DNA of 64,000 bases from Amycolatopsis sp. CA-126428 (lineage in GTDB: Bacteria; Actinomycetota; Actinomycetes; Mycobacteriales; Pseudonocardiaceae): assembly GCF_002904335.1 (NCBI RefSeq), contig NZ_PPHF01000142.1, positions 1-64,000 on the forward strand. The letters are read 5' to 3'. Within the stretch, counting starts at the first letter, position 1. Each line of letters starts with the position of its first letter. The translations under genes were made by a program, and so were the position numbers. The notes below the pieces were generated by a model. The model made no database searches. It was not told the DNA's origin and was given only the letters and a program-made list of their open reading frames with translations. Positions 16,274 to 24,476 of this stretch are shown here, piece after piece.

Positions 16274-18175
16274 TCAGTACCGGTTGCGGTCCGCCGAGTA
16301 GCGGCCGGCCCGGTCGAGGAACGGCTGCCGGTCCGCGACGCCCTCGCTTTCGGCCAGTTGCAGGAAGCCGTGCCAGGCGAGCTGCCGCAGGGCGGCGATG
16401 TCCTCCGGCCGCGTCACGCACGGGTCCCGTTCCAGCGCCGGCACGATGCCGAGCAGCGCGTCGGTGTGCCCGGCCGGGGTCGGTGGCCGGCCGATCCCCC
16501 GGATCTCCGCCGGATCCGTCACCCGCGGATCGGGGGTGACGACCACGGCGTCGAACAGCGCCAGCCACCGCGCGGACGGCAGTTCGGGCAGCAGGACGGC
16601 CAGCGAGTCCGCGACCTTCGCGCGGCCGCCGAGCATCAGCTCGTGGTGCCACCGCCCGGCCCGGTCGTCCGGGTGGGTTTTCCCGCGCAGGAGCCGGAAA
16701 ACGCCGTCCCAGCCGGTCCGCGCGTCCGCGCGGGCGGCCAGTGCCCGGAGGCCGAGGTAGCGGGCCAGCGGGTGGAGCCGGCGTTCGCCGTCGCCGGAAG
16801 CGGGCCACAACGTCGGCGAGGTGTAGAGCGGCGAACCGAGGCCGAAGGGCGGCGGCAGCAGGCGGACGAGCGTCCCGGCCTCCTGCCAGGTCCGGGCGGC
16901 CGACAGCGTGATCAGCGCCTCGGCCGAGGCGTCGTCCGGCCGCCGGTGCGGGTCGAGACCACCGACGAAGATCCGCAGCAGGTACCGGTCGGCGCGCCCC
17001 TCCTCGTCCGGGTCCGGGCCGTCCAGGAGCGCGTCCGGATCGTCGAGCAACCGCGGGTTTTCCGCCAGCCGGCGCAGCACGAACCCCGTCGCGGCCGGGT
17101 GGCCGTGGGTGAGCCGGAACGCCGTCCGGGCGGTGCGCTCCGACGTCGTCCAGTCTTGGCTGCGGGCCAGCTGCAGCACCTCGGACGAACTCAGGTCGGT
17201 GACGTCGACCCGCACCCGGGGGCCGTCCACCGGATCGGCTCCCGGCCAGGGCACGGCGCCCGCCGCGGCCGGCCCGGCACTGGTCGTGACCACGGTGAGC
17301 GGATCGGGCCGCCGGTTCTCCGGCGTCGGCCGGCTGCCGGCGATCGCGTCGCGCACGCGCAGCAGCGAGCGGACGAAGGTCACCGCCTCCGGGACGTCGC
17401 CGTCGTCCAGCAGCAGGAGCATCTGCGGCGGCCGGCCCCGCACGCGGGCGTGGCTGCGGCGCAGGTCCGCGAGGAACGCGCCGACCAGGACGTCGTCCAC
17501 GCCGCGGCGGACGAGCGGGTCCGCGCTCCCGGCCCGGGCGCTGAGCTCGATCAGCGTGGTCTCGGGGTTCTTGGCGAAGTCCTGGTCCTGGTGCCTGAAC
17601 CAGTCCACGGCGTCGCCCCAGGAGAACCGCATCAGGCCGCCCCCGCGGTACAGGCGGTTCAGCGTGCTCCGGGTGACTTCCGCCGCCAGCCTCGGGACCA
17701 GCTCGGACAGCCCGGGCACCTGGACGTGCACGAGGGCGAACGAATCACGGGCCAGTGCCGTGAGGAAACTGTCGAGCGCGGGTTTCCGTTTGTATTCGTT
17801 GAGCCGTTCCCGCAGCCGGGTCAGCTGGTCGCCGGGAAGCAGCCCGGCGAAATTCGCGGTGATGGCCAGCTGGGCGACCAGGGAACGCGGAAAAGTCACC
17901 GGATATCCCCGGACACCCACTCCCAGCCCGAGCATGATCGAGGTCAGCAACGGTCGCGGCGACGTCTGATCGCCGTCCGGCACCAGTGGCTGGACCAGCA
18001 CGGAAGCCGTGCGGTCCCGCCAGTCCCGCAGCGCTTCCTGGAGGATCGCGGTCCGCCCGGAACCGCCGCAGCCGGTCAGGATCACGACCGGCCGCGGCCC
18101 GGCCGGCGCGTTTTCCCCGCGCGGTTCGGTCAGTTCCCCGATCAGCTCCAGGACCGACGTCCGGCCCACGAACAT
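16274..18175 (-). CDS. STAND-like P-loop ATPase with variant Walker A (GRT)
   Basis: 633-residue cytoplasmic protein. Near the N-terminus (about residues 31-42) a P-loop VILTGCGGSGRTAILQ has Arg where almost all P-loops have Lys. A hydrophobic Walker-B-like strand MLLLLDDGD is near residue 255, and SSEVLQLARS plus the LTHGHPAATGFVLRRL block near 350-365 resemble the winged-helix part of AAA/STAND ATPases. The C-terminal 250 residues are helical and have no recognised domain. ATG 18175 follows GAGGGGG. It precedes the anchored ligand-binding gene, so the pair probably works together: ligand seen outside, nucleotide-dependent effector inside. No DNA-binding or nuclease motif is visible. Function unknown. 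Confidence 0.7.
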   Translation of the reverse strand: MFVGRTSVLELIGELTEPRGENAPAGPRPVVILTGCGGSGRTAILQEALRDWRDRTASVLVQPLVPDGDQTSPRPLLTSIMLGLGVGVRGYPVTFPRSLVAQLAITANFAGLLPGDQLTRLRERLNEYKRKPALDSFLTALARDSFALVHVQVPGLSELVPRLAAEVTRSTLNRLYRGGGLMRFSWGDAVDWFRHQDQDFAKNPETTLIELSARAGSADPLVRRGVDDVLVGAFLADLRRSHARVRGRPPQMLLLLDDGDVPEAVTFVRSLLRVRDAIAGSRPTPENRRPDPLTVVTTSAGPAAAGAVPWPGADPVDGPRVRVDVTDLSSSEVLQLARSQDWTTSERTARTAFRLTHGHPAATGFVLRRLAENPRLLDDPDALLDGPDPDEEGRADRYLLRIFVGGLDPHRRPDDASAEALITLSAARTWQEAGTLVRLLPPPFGLGSPLYTSPTLWPASGDGERRLHPLARYLGLRALAARADARTGWDGVFRLLRGKTHPDDRAGRWHHELMLGGRAKVADSLAVLLPELPSARWLALFDAVVVTPDPRVTDPAEIRGIGRPPTPAGHTDALLGIVPALERDPCVTRPEDIAALRQLAWHGFLQLAESEGVADRQPFLDRAGRYSADRNRY

Positions 18176-18381
18176 AGGTCCCCCTCGACGCCATTCGCTT
18201 TTCGCCGTTTCCCCGCGAAGACCGGAACTTTATCGTTTTCGCGCCGGCGGGAGGGCAAGAATGGCACGAAGCGGCCAAAAGGTCAGCCGAACGCCGGGCC
18301 GATGACCTGAATGCCGCAGTCCGCGGCACGCGGGGTGACCGGTGCTGCCGGATGGCCGAGGAGGGAACTGATCCGGCCGGG
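18176..18381. other. Intergenic gap, AT-richer tract upstream of the ATPase gene
   Basis: Around 18220-18245 the composition drops to an AT-richer stretch (AACTTTATCGTTTTCGCG). On the minus strand this places a TAAAGT-like -10 element about 60 bp upstream of the ATPase start at 18175. I see no convincing -35 partner. No ORF or RNA gene was supported here. Confidence 0.3.
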
Positions 18382-19266
18382 TCAGCCCTGTGCGGCGTGC
18401 ACGGCCGGTTTGACGAATTCTTCGGCGAATTCGCGGAAGGTGGTGGGCGTGGTGTTCGCGGCGGTGCGCGGGGCGGCGTTGTTGATACCGCGTTCGCCGG
18501 CGAGGTCCATGTCCAGCATGGACCGGGCCATCGCCTCGGAAAACCCGCGGCCGACGAGGAACTGCCCGACGGCGGCGCGGTCTCCGCGCCGGAACCGGAC
18601 GGGCGTGCCGAGTACTTCGGTCAGCACTTCGGCGATTTCCCGGTGCGACAGGTCTTCGCCGCCGAGCACCTCGACCGACTCCTGCCCGGTCCAGGTGTGG
18701 TCGAGCAGGTACTCCGCCGCGAGCGCCGCGATGTCCTTCGTCGCGATCCAGGGCATCCTCGACTCGGCGGGCACGGTGCCCGAAACCACGCCCTCCTTGA
18801 TCGTGGCCACCTGCCGGAGGAGGTTGTCCATGAAGGCGGGCAGGGCCAGGGCGCGCACGTGCGCGCCGGTGCTGCGGAAGAGGTCCTCCATCGCGTGCGA
18901 CGCGGACACGTGGCCGGCGTAGATCTGCGTCCCGCGCCCGAGTGCGGAGATGATCACGACGCGCGGCACCGCGTGGCGCACGACGGCGTCGGCGCCCGGG
19001 ATCGAGGCGGTCACATAAGCCTCGTAGGGACTGCTCGCGGTCGCGGCCGCCGGCATGAGCCAGAACAGGGCGTCGGCGCCGTCGAGAGCGCGGTCGAGGA
19101 CGTCGGGATCCCGGTGCGAGCCGACGACGACCTCGGCTCGCTCCCGGACGTCGGCGGGCAGCCGGCCCGGGTCCCGGACGACGACCCGGATCGGCTCGTC
19201 CCGCCGCAGCAGCGTGGCGACGAGCTTGCTGCCGATCTGCCCGGTCGGGGCGGTGATCACAATCAT
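18382..19266 (-). CDS. NmrA-like NAD(P)-binding protein (atypical short-chain dehydrogenase)
   Basis: 294 residues. The N-terminal Rossmann motif VITAPTGQIGSKLVATLL is TGxxGxxG-like, with Arg residues (VVVRDPGRL) that favour NADP. The internal block DALFWLMPA and later SALGRGTQIYAGHVSASHAMEDLFR fit the NmrA/HSCARG and quinone-oxidoreductase-2 type of proteins, which act as redox sensors or reductases. It lacks the SDR YxxxK at the usual place, also usual for NmrA. ATG 19266 has GGAG nine bases upstream. It is divergent from a TetR gene across a 25-bp palindrome (19297-19321), so it is very likely the regulated target of that TetR protein. Confidence 0.82.
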   Translation of the reverse strand: MIVITAPTGQIGSKLVATLLRRDEPIRVVVRDPGRLPADVRERAEVVVGSHRDPDVLDRALDGADALFWLMPAAATASSPYEAYVTASIPGADAVVRHAVPRVVIISALGRGTQIYAGHVSASHAMEDLFRSTGAHVRALALPAFMDNLLRQVATIKEGVVSGTVPAESRMPWIATKDIAALAAEYLLDHTWTGQESVEVLGGEDLSHREIAEVLTEVLGTPVRFRRGDRAAVGQFLVGRGFSEAMARSMLDMDLAGERGINNAAPRTAANTTPTTFREFAEEFVKPAVHAAQG

Positions 19267-19296
19267 GGATGATGGCTCCGATCAGCGGGAAGCAGA

Positions 19297-19321
19297 AGTA
19301 AACTCGACTGTACCGTATACT
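19297..19321. promoter_or_regulatory. 25-bp imperfect palindrome, probable TetR operator
   Basis: Centred on 19309, the sequence reads AGTAWAC-N3-AC-N-GT-N3-GTWTACT when the two arms are compared, so 17 of 25 positions are symmetric and the outer heptamers are nearly perfect. It occupies the divergent promoter region between the NmrA-like gene (start 19266) and the TetR gene (start 19336), the classical place for an autoregulatory TetR site. Confidence 0.7.
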
Positions 19322-19335
19322 TTGAGGTGGACGCC

Positions 19336-19953
19336 ATGGCCCGACGTGGGGAAGCGCTACGCGAGCACATCCTCGACACGGCGAAGCTGGCCTTCCTGGA
19401 GGACGGCTTCGAGCGGACCTCCATGGACGCGATCGCGGCACGCGCCGAAACGTCGAAGCGTTCCCTGTACGCGCACTTCCCGACCAAGGATGCGCTGTTC
19501 CTCGCGGTCGTCGAGCGCGTCCGCGCCCTGTTCGGCGCCCGGATGCGCACGCCCGCCGAGTACGCCGGGGCGCCGGAGGACGCGGTCGTGCGGTACTGCG
19601 GGCGGTTCCTCCAGCTGGTGCGGTGGTCCTCGGTCGCGCGGATGCTGCGCCTCGGGATCGCGGAGGCCGATCGGCTGCCGGAGCTGGCGGCGGGCCTCTA
19701 CGACGTCCTCTTCGGGACCACGGCCGACGACCTCGCGGCACACCTGGTGGCGGCACTGGGGCTGGCGACCGGCGAGGCCGAAGCGGTGGCGAACGAACTG
19801 ATCGGCCTCGTCCTCCACCCGACGCTGCCGCGCCTGCTGTTCGGCATCGACGCTCCGGTGGACGAGCTGCCCGACGAGGCCGACTTGGCGGCGGAGGTCG
19901 ATCTCGACCGGATCGGCCGGCTCTTCCGCGTCGTGCTCGGCTCGCGTCGGTGA
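19336..19953 (+). CDS. TetR-family transcriptional regulator
   Basis: 205 residues. The N-terminal helix-turn-helix (about residues 7-53) has HILDTAKLAFLEDGFERTSMD, AIAARAETSKRSLYAHFPTKD and LFLAVVE. The C-terminal ligand domain of about 140 residues is helical and not assignable to a ligand. The start ATG 19336 has GAGGTGG immediately upstream (19324-19330), better than the GTG at 19327. It is divergent from the NmrA-like gene across the 25-bp operator. No membrane or redox motif is seen. Confidence 0.9.
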   Translation: MARRGEALREHILDTAKLAFLEDGFERTSMDAIAARAETSKRSLYAHFPTKDALFLAVVERVRALFGARMRTPAEYAGAPEDAVVRYCGRFLQLVRWSSVARMLRLGIAEADRLPELAAGLYDVLFGTTADDLAAHLVAALGLATGEAEAVANELIGLVLHPTLPRLLFGIDAPVDELPDEADLAAEVDLDRIGRLFRVVLGSRR

Positions 19954-19993
19954 GCCGACGGCCACCCCGGTAGGCCTCTGAACTGCGCAAATG

Positions 19994-20042
19994 CACTATA
20001 CTGCGGCGGTATACACGCTGGGTATACTCCTGCGGTATAGTG
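19994..20042. promoter_or_regulatory. Four GTATAC-type boxes at exact 13-bp spacing, symmetric about 20018: probable PadR operator
   Basis: Hexamers start at 19996 (CTATAC), 20009 (GTATAC), 20022 (GTATAC) and 20035 (GTATAG), each exactly 13 bp apart. The outer octamers CACTATAC (19994-20001) and GTATAGTG (20035-20042) and the inner pair are both symmetric about position 20018. The site lies 45 bp upstream of the PadR start at 20087 and probably covers the promoter, since several boxes double as TATACT-like -10 elements. PadR proteins bind as dimers or pairs of dimers to such dyads and repress their own operon. Confidence 0.75.
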
Positions 20043-20049
20043 ATCCGCA

Positions 20050-20067
20050 CCCCCGGGATCCCGGGGG
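20050..20067. repeat. Perfect 18-bp GC palindrome just before the PadR ribosome-binding site
   Basis: CCCCCGGGATCCCGGGGG is a perfect palindrome at 20050-20067, four bases before GGAGGG (20071-20076) and 20 bases before the ATG of the PadR gene. As RNA it could only form a tight hairpin with a minimal loop, so its effect may be modest. It could also be a second protein-binding site near the four-box operator. Confidence 0.5.
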
Positions 20068-20086
20068 CAAGGAGGGAATCAAGGGA

Positions 20087-20608
20087 ATGTCGATTTCACA
20101 CACCTTGCTCGCTTTGCTCGAGTCCGGGCCGCGGCACGGCTACGACCTGAAACGGGCGTACGACGAGCAGTTCGGGCAGGACCGCCCGCTGGCTTACGGC
20201 CAGGTCTATTCGACGTTGTCACGGCTGCTGCGCAACGGCATGGTCGAGGTCGCGGGCGTCGAGAGCGGCGAGGGGCCGGAGCGGAAGCGCTACACGATCA
20301 CCGACGCGGGGGTCACCGACGTCGAAACGTGGCTGCGCACGCCGGAAAACCCGCAGCCGTACCTGCAGAACACGCTCTACACCAAGGTGGTGCTCGCGCT
20401 GTTGTCCGGCCGCAGCGCCGCCGACGTGCTCAACGTCCAGCGCGGCGAGCACCTGGACGTGATGCGGGCGCTCACCAAACGCAAGCGCGGGGGCGACCTC
20501 GCCGATCAGCTGATCTGCGATCACGCTCTCTTCCACCTCGAGGCGGACCTGCGGTGGCTGGAGCTCACCGCCGCGCGCCTCGGCGAACTCGAACAGGCGG
20601 TGCGCTGA
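20087..20608 (+). CDS. PadR-family transcriptional regulator
   Basis: 173 residues. The N-terminal winged helix has the PadR signature (SHTLLALLESGPRHGYDLK, AYGQVYSTLSRLLRNGMVEV, KRYTITDAG), followed by the helical Vir_C-like dimerisation part (TLYTKVVLALLSG and EADLRWLELTAARLGELE). ATG 20087 is taken over the upstream ATG at 19991 because the family starts at MSISHT and GGAGGG precedes it. Its TGA overlaps the ABC ATPase start (TGATG at 20606-20610). PadR proteins next to ABC exporters usually repress the exporter and respond to the exported drug or lipid. Downstream genes 20608 and 21294 are the expected targets. Confidence 0.92.
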   Translation: MSISHTLLALLESGPRHGYDLKRAYDEQFGQDRPLAYGQVYSTLSRLLRNGMVEVAGVESGEGPERKRYTITDAGVTDVETWLRTPENPQPYLQNTLYTKVVLALLSGRSAADVLNVQRGEHLDVMRALTKRKRGGDLADQLICDHALFHLEADLRWLELTAARLGELEQAVR

Positions 20609-21297
20609 TGACCGGGCCGGGAACGCCGTTGCTCGTCGGCAAGGGACTGTACAAGTCGTTCGGCCCCACGCGGGCGCTCGACGGGGCGGCGCTGTCGGTC
20701 TCGGCGGGGGAGGTGCTCGCGATCATGGGCGCGTCCGGGTCGGGCAAATCGACGCTGCTGCACTGCCTGGCCGGCATCATCCGGCCGGACGCGGGCACCA
20801 TCGGCTACCGCGGCGCCGACCTCGCCGGGATGGACGACAAGGGCCGGAGTGCGTTGCGGCGCACCGACTTCGGCTTCGTGTTCCAGTTCGGCCAGCTCGT
20901 CCCCGAGCTGTCCTGCCTCGAGAACGTCGCGCTTCCGCTGCGGCTGACCGGAAGCCGGCGGAAGCAGGCCGAGGCCAAGGCGACCGAGTGGCTGGCCCGG
21001 CTGGAGGTCGACGGGCTGGCCAAGCGCCGCCCCGGCGACGTGTCCGGCGGGCAGGCGCAGCGGGTCGCGGTGGCGCGGGCGCTGGTGACCGGGCCGAAGG
21101 TGGTCTTCGCCGACGAACCGACCGGCGCGCTCGACTCGCTCAACGGCGAAAAGGTGATGCGGATGCTCACCGATGCGGCGCGGGAAACGCACGCCGCGGT
21201 CGTGCTGGTGACCCACGAGCCGCGGGTGGCCGCCTATTCGGACCGGGAGATCATGGTGCTCGACGGGCGCACGGTCGACCGGGAGCTGGTCGCATGA
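20608..21297 (+). CDS. ABC transporter ATP-binding protein (MacB/LolD type)
   Basis: 229 residues, the usual length for this family. Walker A GASGSGKSTLL, Q-loop FVFQFGQLVPELS, signature VSGGQAQRVAVARAL, Walker B VVFADEPTGALDS and H-loop LVTHEPRVA are all intact. It pairs with the FtsX-like permease that follows with an ATGA overlap (21294-21297). This group exports lipoproteins, peptides or antibiotics, or acts as a mechanotransmitter. It is translationally coupled to the PadR gene. Confidence 0.93.
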   Translation: MTGPGTPLLVGKGLYKSFGPTRALDGAALSVSAGEVLAIMGASGSGKSTLLHCLAGIIRPDAGTIGYRGADLAGMDDKGRSALRRTDFGFVFQFGQLVPELSCLENVALPLRLTGSRRKQAEAKATEWLARLEVDGLAKRRPGDVSGGQAQRVAVARALVTGPKVVFADEPTGALDSLNGEKVMRMLTDAARETHAAVVLVTHEPRVAAYSDREIMVLDGRTVDRELVA

Positions 21298-23585
21298 TGC
21301 GGGAGCTGGCGCTGGGCCTCCGGCTGGCCGTCGGGGGCGGCCGGATGTCCGGCGCGGCGCTGCTGCGCCTGGCGATGACCGCGTTCGGGATCGCGCTCGC
21401 GGTCGCCGTGCTGCTGCCCGCGGCGGCGGTCCACCACCTGGTCGGCGCGCAGGCGGAGCGCAAGGCGGCGATCACGCAGATCACCCAGCCGCGCGCGGGC
21501 GTCGCCCCGCTGCTGGCCTACAACTGGTACGCGTCGCTCGGTGAGGACTTCGCGCAGGTCACCGCGGTCGCGCCGACCGGGCCGAGCTCGCCGGTGCCGC
21601 CGGGGCTCAGCCGGCTGCCGGCGCCGGGGGAGCTCGTCGTGTCGCCGGAGCTGGCCGCGAAGCTGGCCGGACCGGACGGCGGCTCGTTCAAAGCGCAGCT
21701 GCCGGGGCGCGTCGTCGACCGGATCTCGCGGGAAGGCGTCTCCGGCGCGGGCGATCTGACCGCGTACTACGGCGTGCCGGCCGCGCAGATCGAAGCCGAG
21801 GGCGCCGACAGCAGGAAGGTCTACGCGTTCGGCCGGCCCTACACCGGGCTCGGGCTGTCGGCGCTCATGCTGGGCATCATCCTGCCGACCGCCGCGGTCC
21901 TGCTGCTGCCGTTGCTGATCTTCGTGACCACCGCGTCGCGGATGGGCGCGGCGCAACGGGAACGCCGGCTCGCCGCGCTGCGGCTGCTCGGCCTGGATTC
22001 CCCGCAGGTCAAACGGATCGCGGCGGCCGAATCGCTGGTCGGGGCCGTGCTCGGGCTCGCGGCCGGGATCGGGTTCTTCGCCCTGCTGCGCACGTTCGTC
22101 GCCGACATCCTGCCGTTCGGCCTGCGGATCTTCCCGGAGGACCTGGTCCCGTCCTGGCCGCTCGTCGTGGTGATCGTGCTGCTGGTCCCCGGGCTCGCGG
22201 TCGGCTCGGCGCTGTTCGGGCTGCGCCGCACGATCGTGGAACCGCTCGGCGTGGTCCGCCAGGGCAAGCCGGTGCGCCGGCGGATGTGGTGGCGCTGGGC
22301 GCTCACCACGATCGGCGTGCTGTTACTGGCCGCCACCCTGGCCTTCGAGCGGGGGACCGGCGACACGCCCGCCGCGCTGGCGCTCTCGGTGGGCAGCGTG
22401 TTCCTGCTCGTGGGCGTCGCGGCCCTGCTGCCGTGGCTGGTCGAGCGGCTCGTGGAGCGCCTGCACGGCGGTTCGCCGTCGTGGCAGCTCGCGATCCGGC
22501 GGCTGCAGCTGGACAGCGGCACCGCCAGCCGCGTGGTGTCCGGCCTGGTCGTCGTGCTCGCCGGCACGATCCTGATCCAGGGCGTGATCACCTCGCTCGC
22601 GAGCGAGGACAACCGGCAGGCCACTCCGCACGGCGTGACCGCCGCCCCGGTGCAGGTGCAGACCACCGCCGCGCACGAGGCCGAGGTCGGCAAGCTGGTG
22701 GCGGCCGCGCCCGGGGTGACCGGCGTGCACCCGGCCCGGACCCTGATGTTCCGGTCCGGGGAGCAGCGCGACTACGGCATGGTCGGCGACTGCGTGGCGC
22801 TCCGGGTGCAGGCGGACATCGGCGACTGCTCCGACGGCGACGCGTTCTACCTGACACCCGCACAGGGCGGCGCGGCCCCGACCGGCAAAGTGGTGCTGCA
22901 GGGCTATTCCCGCACCGGGGACGTGAACGGTCCGGAGTGGACGGTCCCGGGCACCATCCGGGTCGTGCGGTCGGACGACGCGGCGAAATCCGGCCAGAGC
23001 CTGCTGGTCACGCCCGGCGCGCTCCACGGGCTCGCCCTCCCGGCGTCCTCCGTCGCGGTCTACGTGTCGGGCACCGGCGACCCGCAGGCGCTGACCGACG
23101 ACGTCGCGCGGGCGGTCCAGCCGCTCGCCTGGAACGCCACGGCGACCAAGAGCGACTACCTCGGGGAGTTCCGCGCCCGCGACCAGCGGCTGGTGGAGAG
23201 CTTCCGCGCGGTGCTGATCACGGCGTCGCTGTTCGTGCTGGCGGTGGCCGCGATGAGCCTGCTGATGCTCTCGATCGAGCAGATCAGCGAACGCCGGCGC
23301 CCGCTGGCGGCGCTGTCCGCGGCCGGCGTGCCGATCGGGGTGCTGGCGCGAGGGGCGTTGTGGCAGACCGGAATCCCGGTGGTGGTCGGCGTGGTCCTGG
23401 CGGTCGCGGCGGGCCTCGGGCTGACGGCGCCGATCCTGCGCCTGGCGGACCGGCCGATGATCATCGACATCCCGGTGCTGCTCACCCTGGCGGCGACCAC
23501 GGTGGCGGCGGTCCTGGTGGTGACCGCGCTGACGATGCCGTTGCTGAGGCAAGTGACCCGGCTGGACACGCTGCGCTCGGAATGA
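21294..23585 (+). CDS. FtsX-like ABC permease (MacB-type, two FtsX domains)
   Basis: 763-residue membrane protein. It has one N-terminal membrane segment (about 20-45, LLRLAMTAFGIALAVAVLLP), an extracytoplasmic domain, a first FtsX core of three helices (about 190-320), a further segment pair, a second extracytoplasmic domain with two Cys (VGDCVALRVQADIGDCSDGD), and a second FtsX core at the C-terminus (LITASLFVLAVAAMSLLMLSI, to residue 763). Two FtsX modules in one chain are common in actinomycetes. The start ATG 21294 overlaps the ATPase stop; ATG 21297 is equivalent. Export substrate unknown; the PadR regulator suggests a toxic or lipid-like compound. Confidence 0.9.
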   Translation: MMRELALGLRLAVGGGRMSGAALLRLAMTAFGIALAVAVLLPAAAVHHLVGAQAERKAAITQITQPRAGVAPLLAYNWYASLGEDFAQVTAVAPTGPSSPVPPGLSRLPAPGELVVSPELAAKLAGPDGGSFKAQLPGRVVDRISREGVSGAGDLTAYYGVPAAQIEAEGADSRKVYAFGRPYTGLGLSALMLGIILPTAAVLLLPLLIFVTTASRMGAAQRERRLAALRLLGLDSPQVKRIAAAESLVGAVLGLAAGIGFFALLRTFVADILPFGLRIFPEDLVPSWPLVVVIVLLVPGLAVGSALFGLRRTIVEPLGVVRQGKPVRRRMWWRWALTTIGVLLLAATLAFERGTGDTPAALALSVGSVFLLVGVAALLPWLVERLVERLHGGSPSWQLAIRRLQLDSGTASRVVSGLVVVLAGTILIQGVITSLASEDNRQATPHGVTAAPVQVQTTAAHEAEVGKLVAAAPGVTGVHPARTLMFRSGEQRDYGMVGDCVALRVQADIGDCSDGDAFYLTPAQGGAAPTGKVVLQGYSRTGDVNGPEWTVPGTIRVVRSDDAAKSGQSLLVTPGALHGLALPASSVAVYVSGTGDPQALTDDVARAVQPLAWNATATKSDYLGEFRARDQRLVESFRAVLITASLFVLAVAAMSLLMLSIEQISERRRPLAALSAAGVPIGVLARGALWQTGIPVVVGVVLAVAAGLGLTAPILRLADRPMIIDIPVLLTLAATTVAAVLVVTALTMPLLRQVTRLDTLRSE

Positions 23586-23604
23586 GCCGGGGCCGGTCGG
23601 CCCC

Positions 23605-23832
23605 GGCCCGGCTCGCCTGCCGGGCGCGCGGGTTCGCCTGCCGGGCGCCCGGGCTCGCTTGCGCGGTGCTCGGGTGCGCTGCCGGGTGCGCGGGTTCGCT
23701 TGCGCGGTGCTTGCGCAGTGCTTGGGCGTGCTGCCGGGTGCGCGGGTTTGCTCGCGCGGTGCTTGGGCGCGCTGCCGGGTGCTCGGGCGTGCTTGCCCGG
23801 TGCTCGGGCGCGCCGCCCGGCACCCCGGCTCG
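23605..23832. repeat. GC-rich degenerate 41-bp tandem repeats in the gap after the permease gene
   Basis: After the stop at 23585, the next 250 bp are a degenerate tandem array with a period of about 41 bp. The common pieces are GCTTGCGCGGTGCT, CGGGYGCGCTGCCGGGTGC and CGGGTTC. Units begin near 23656 and 23697 (the latter with a 12-bp partial duplication of GCTTGCGCAGT), then near 23749 and 23790, with less regular copies before 23656. No reading frame here has a start with a ribosome-binding site, and no known protein repeat is encoded, so I treat it as non-coding. Confidence 0.65.
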
Positions 23833-23855
23833 CCTGCCCGGCGCGTCCGGGCAGG
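23833..23855. terminator. Strong hairpin at the end of the repeat array (bidirectional terminator candidate)
   Basis: CCTGCCCGG (23833-23841), a 5-base loop, then CCGGGCAGG (23847-23855) gives a perfect 9-bp GC stem. No T tract follows on either strand, as is common in actinomycetes. It lies between the convergent permease (ends 23585) and the small gene ending at 23934, so it can serve both. Confidence 0.5.
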
Positions 23856-23933
23856 CCGGCCGTGGTCCCGGCGGCGGTGAACCTCCGCGAGCAGCAGCGG
23901 CGCCGGCGCGGCCTAGCACCGCGCCGGCGCTGG

Positions 23934-24374
23934 TCACCGCCCGCAGGGACCGAAGTACCGGCACTCGATCAACGCCCGCGGGTCGAGGGACCGTGCGCGC
24001 GGCTCGAGGGTGTCGAGCAGGGTCGCGATCTCGTCCAGGTCCACGACACCCGCCGCGGTCAGCGGGAAGAACCGCTCCCCGGTGTCGTGGTCGGGGCAGC
24101 CGCTGCCGCGCAGGTTGCCCGCCGGGACGAGGGCGAAGACCTCCTCGCCCTCGTTGCCGAACGTGAAGTAGCTCTGCAGCCGCACCGGGGTGGTGTCGCC
24201 GACGTCGTTGATCTGCTGGCCGCCGTAGGTCTCCGGGTAGTGCCAGCCCGCGTGCACGTCGTTGGCGAACCACACCCGCGCGGGGTCGCTGTCGCCTTCG
24301 AGGAGCCAGCCCCGGGCGGTGAGGAACTCGTGCACCCCGAGCTGGCGGGCGACCATGAGGTCGGACGTGGTCAT
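23934..24374 (-). CDS. Uncharacterised protein (146 aa)
   Basis: Complete soluble protein with no signal peptide and no recognised family. It is acidic, with an aromatic-rich middle (VWFANDVHAGWHYPETYG) followed by TPVRLQSYFTFGNEGEEVFALVPAG and a C-terminal block ending in IECRYFGPCGR. ATG 24374 follows GGGACCG. It is flanked by the 41-bp repeat array and the DNA ligase. Similar proteins may be actinomycete-specific, but I cannot name them. No operon partner is evident. Confidence 0.65.
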   Translation of the reverse strand: MTTSDLMVARQLGVHEFLTARGWLLEGDSDPARVWFANDVHAGWHYPETYGGQQINDVGDTTPVRLQSYFTFGNEGEEVFALVPAGNLRGSGCPDHDTGERFFPLTAAGVVDLDEIATLLDTLEPRARSLDPRALIECRYFGPCGR

Positions 24375-24476
24375 CGCGGTCCCTTCGGACGAAGTCGGGT
24401 ACTCACGCTCAGTGTCGCGCTTGGCCGGTTTCCACGACCGGGTGACCCGCGTCCGGGAAGCGAGACACCGGGCCGG

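Noticed and set aside
14969..18310. Very long open frame (over 1100 codons) on the plus strand
   Set aside because: It is antisense to the receptor and ATPase genes, has no sensible start, and its translation is Arg/Gly/Ala-rich low-complexity, a result of high GC.
23605..23855. Coding sequence of a repeat protein
   Set aside because: No start with a ribosome-binding site, no stable repeat in any frame, and the array also reads open in other frames because of GC bias.
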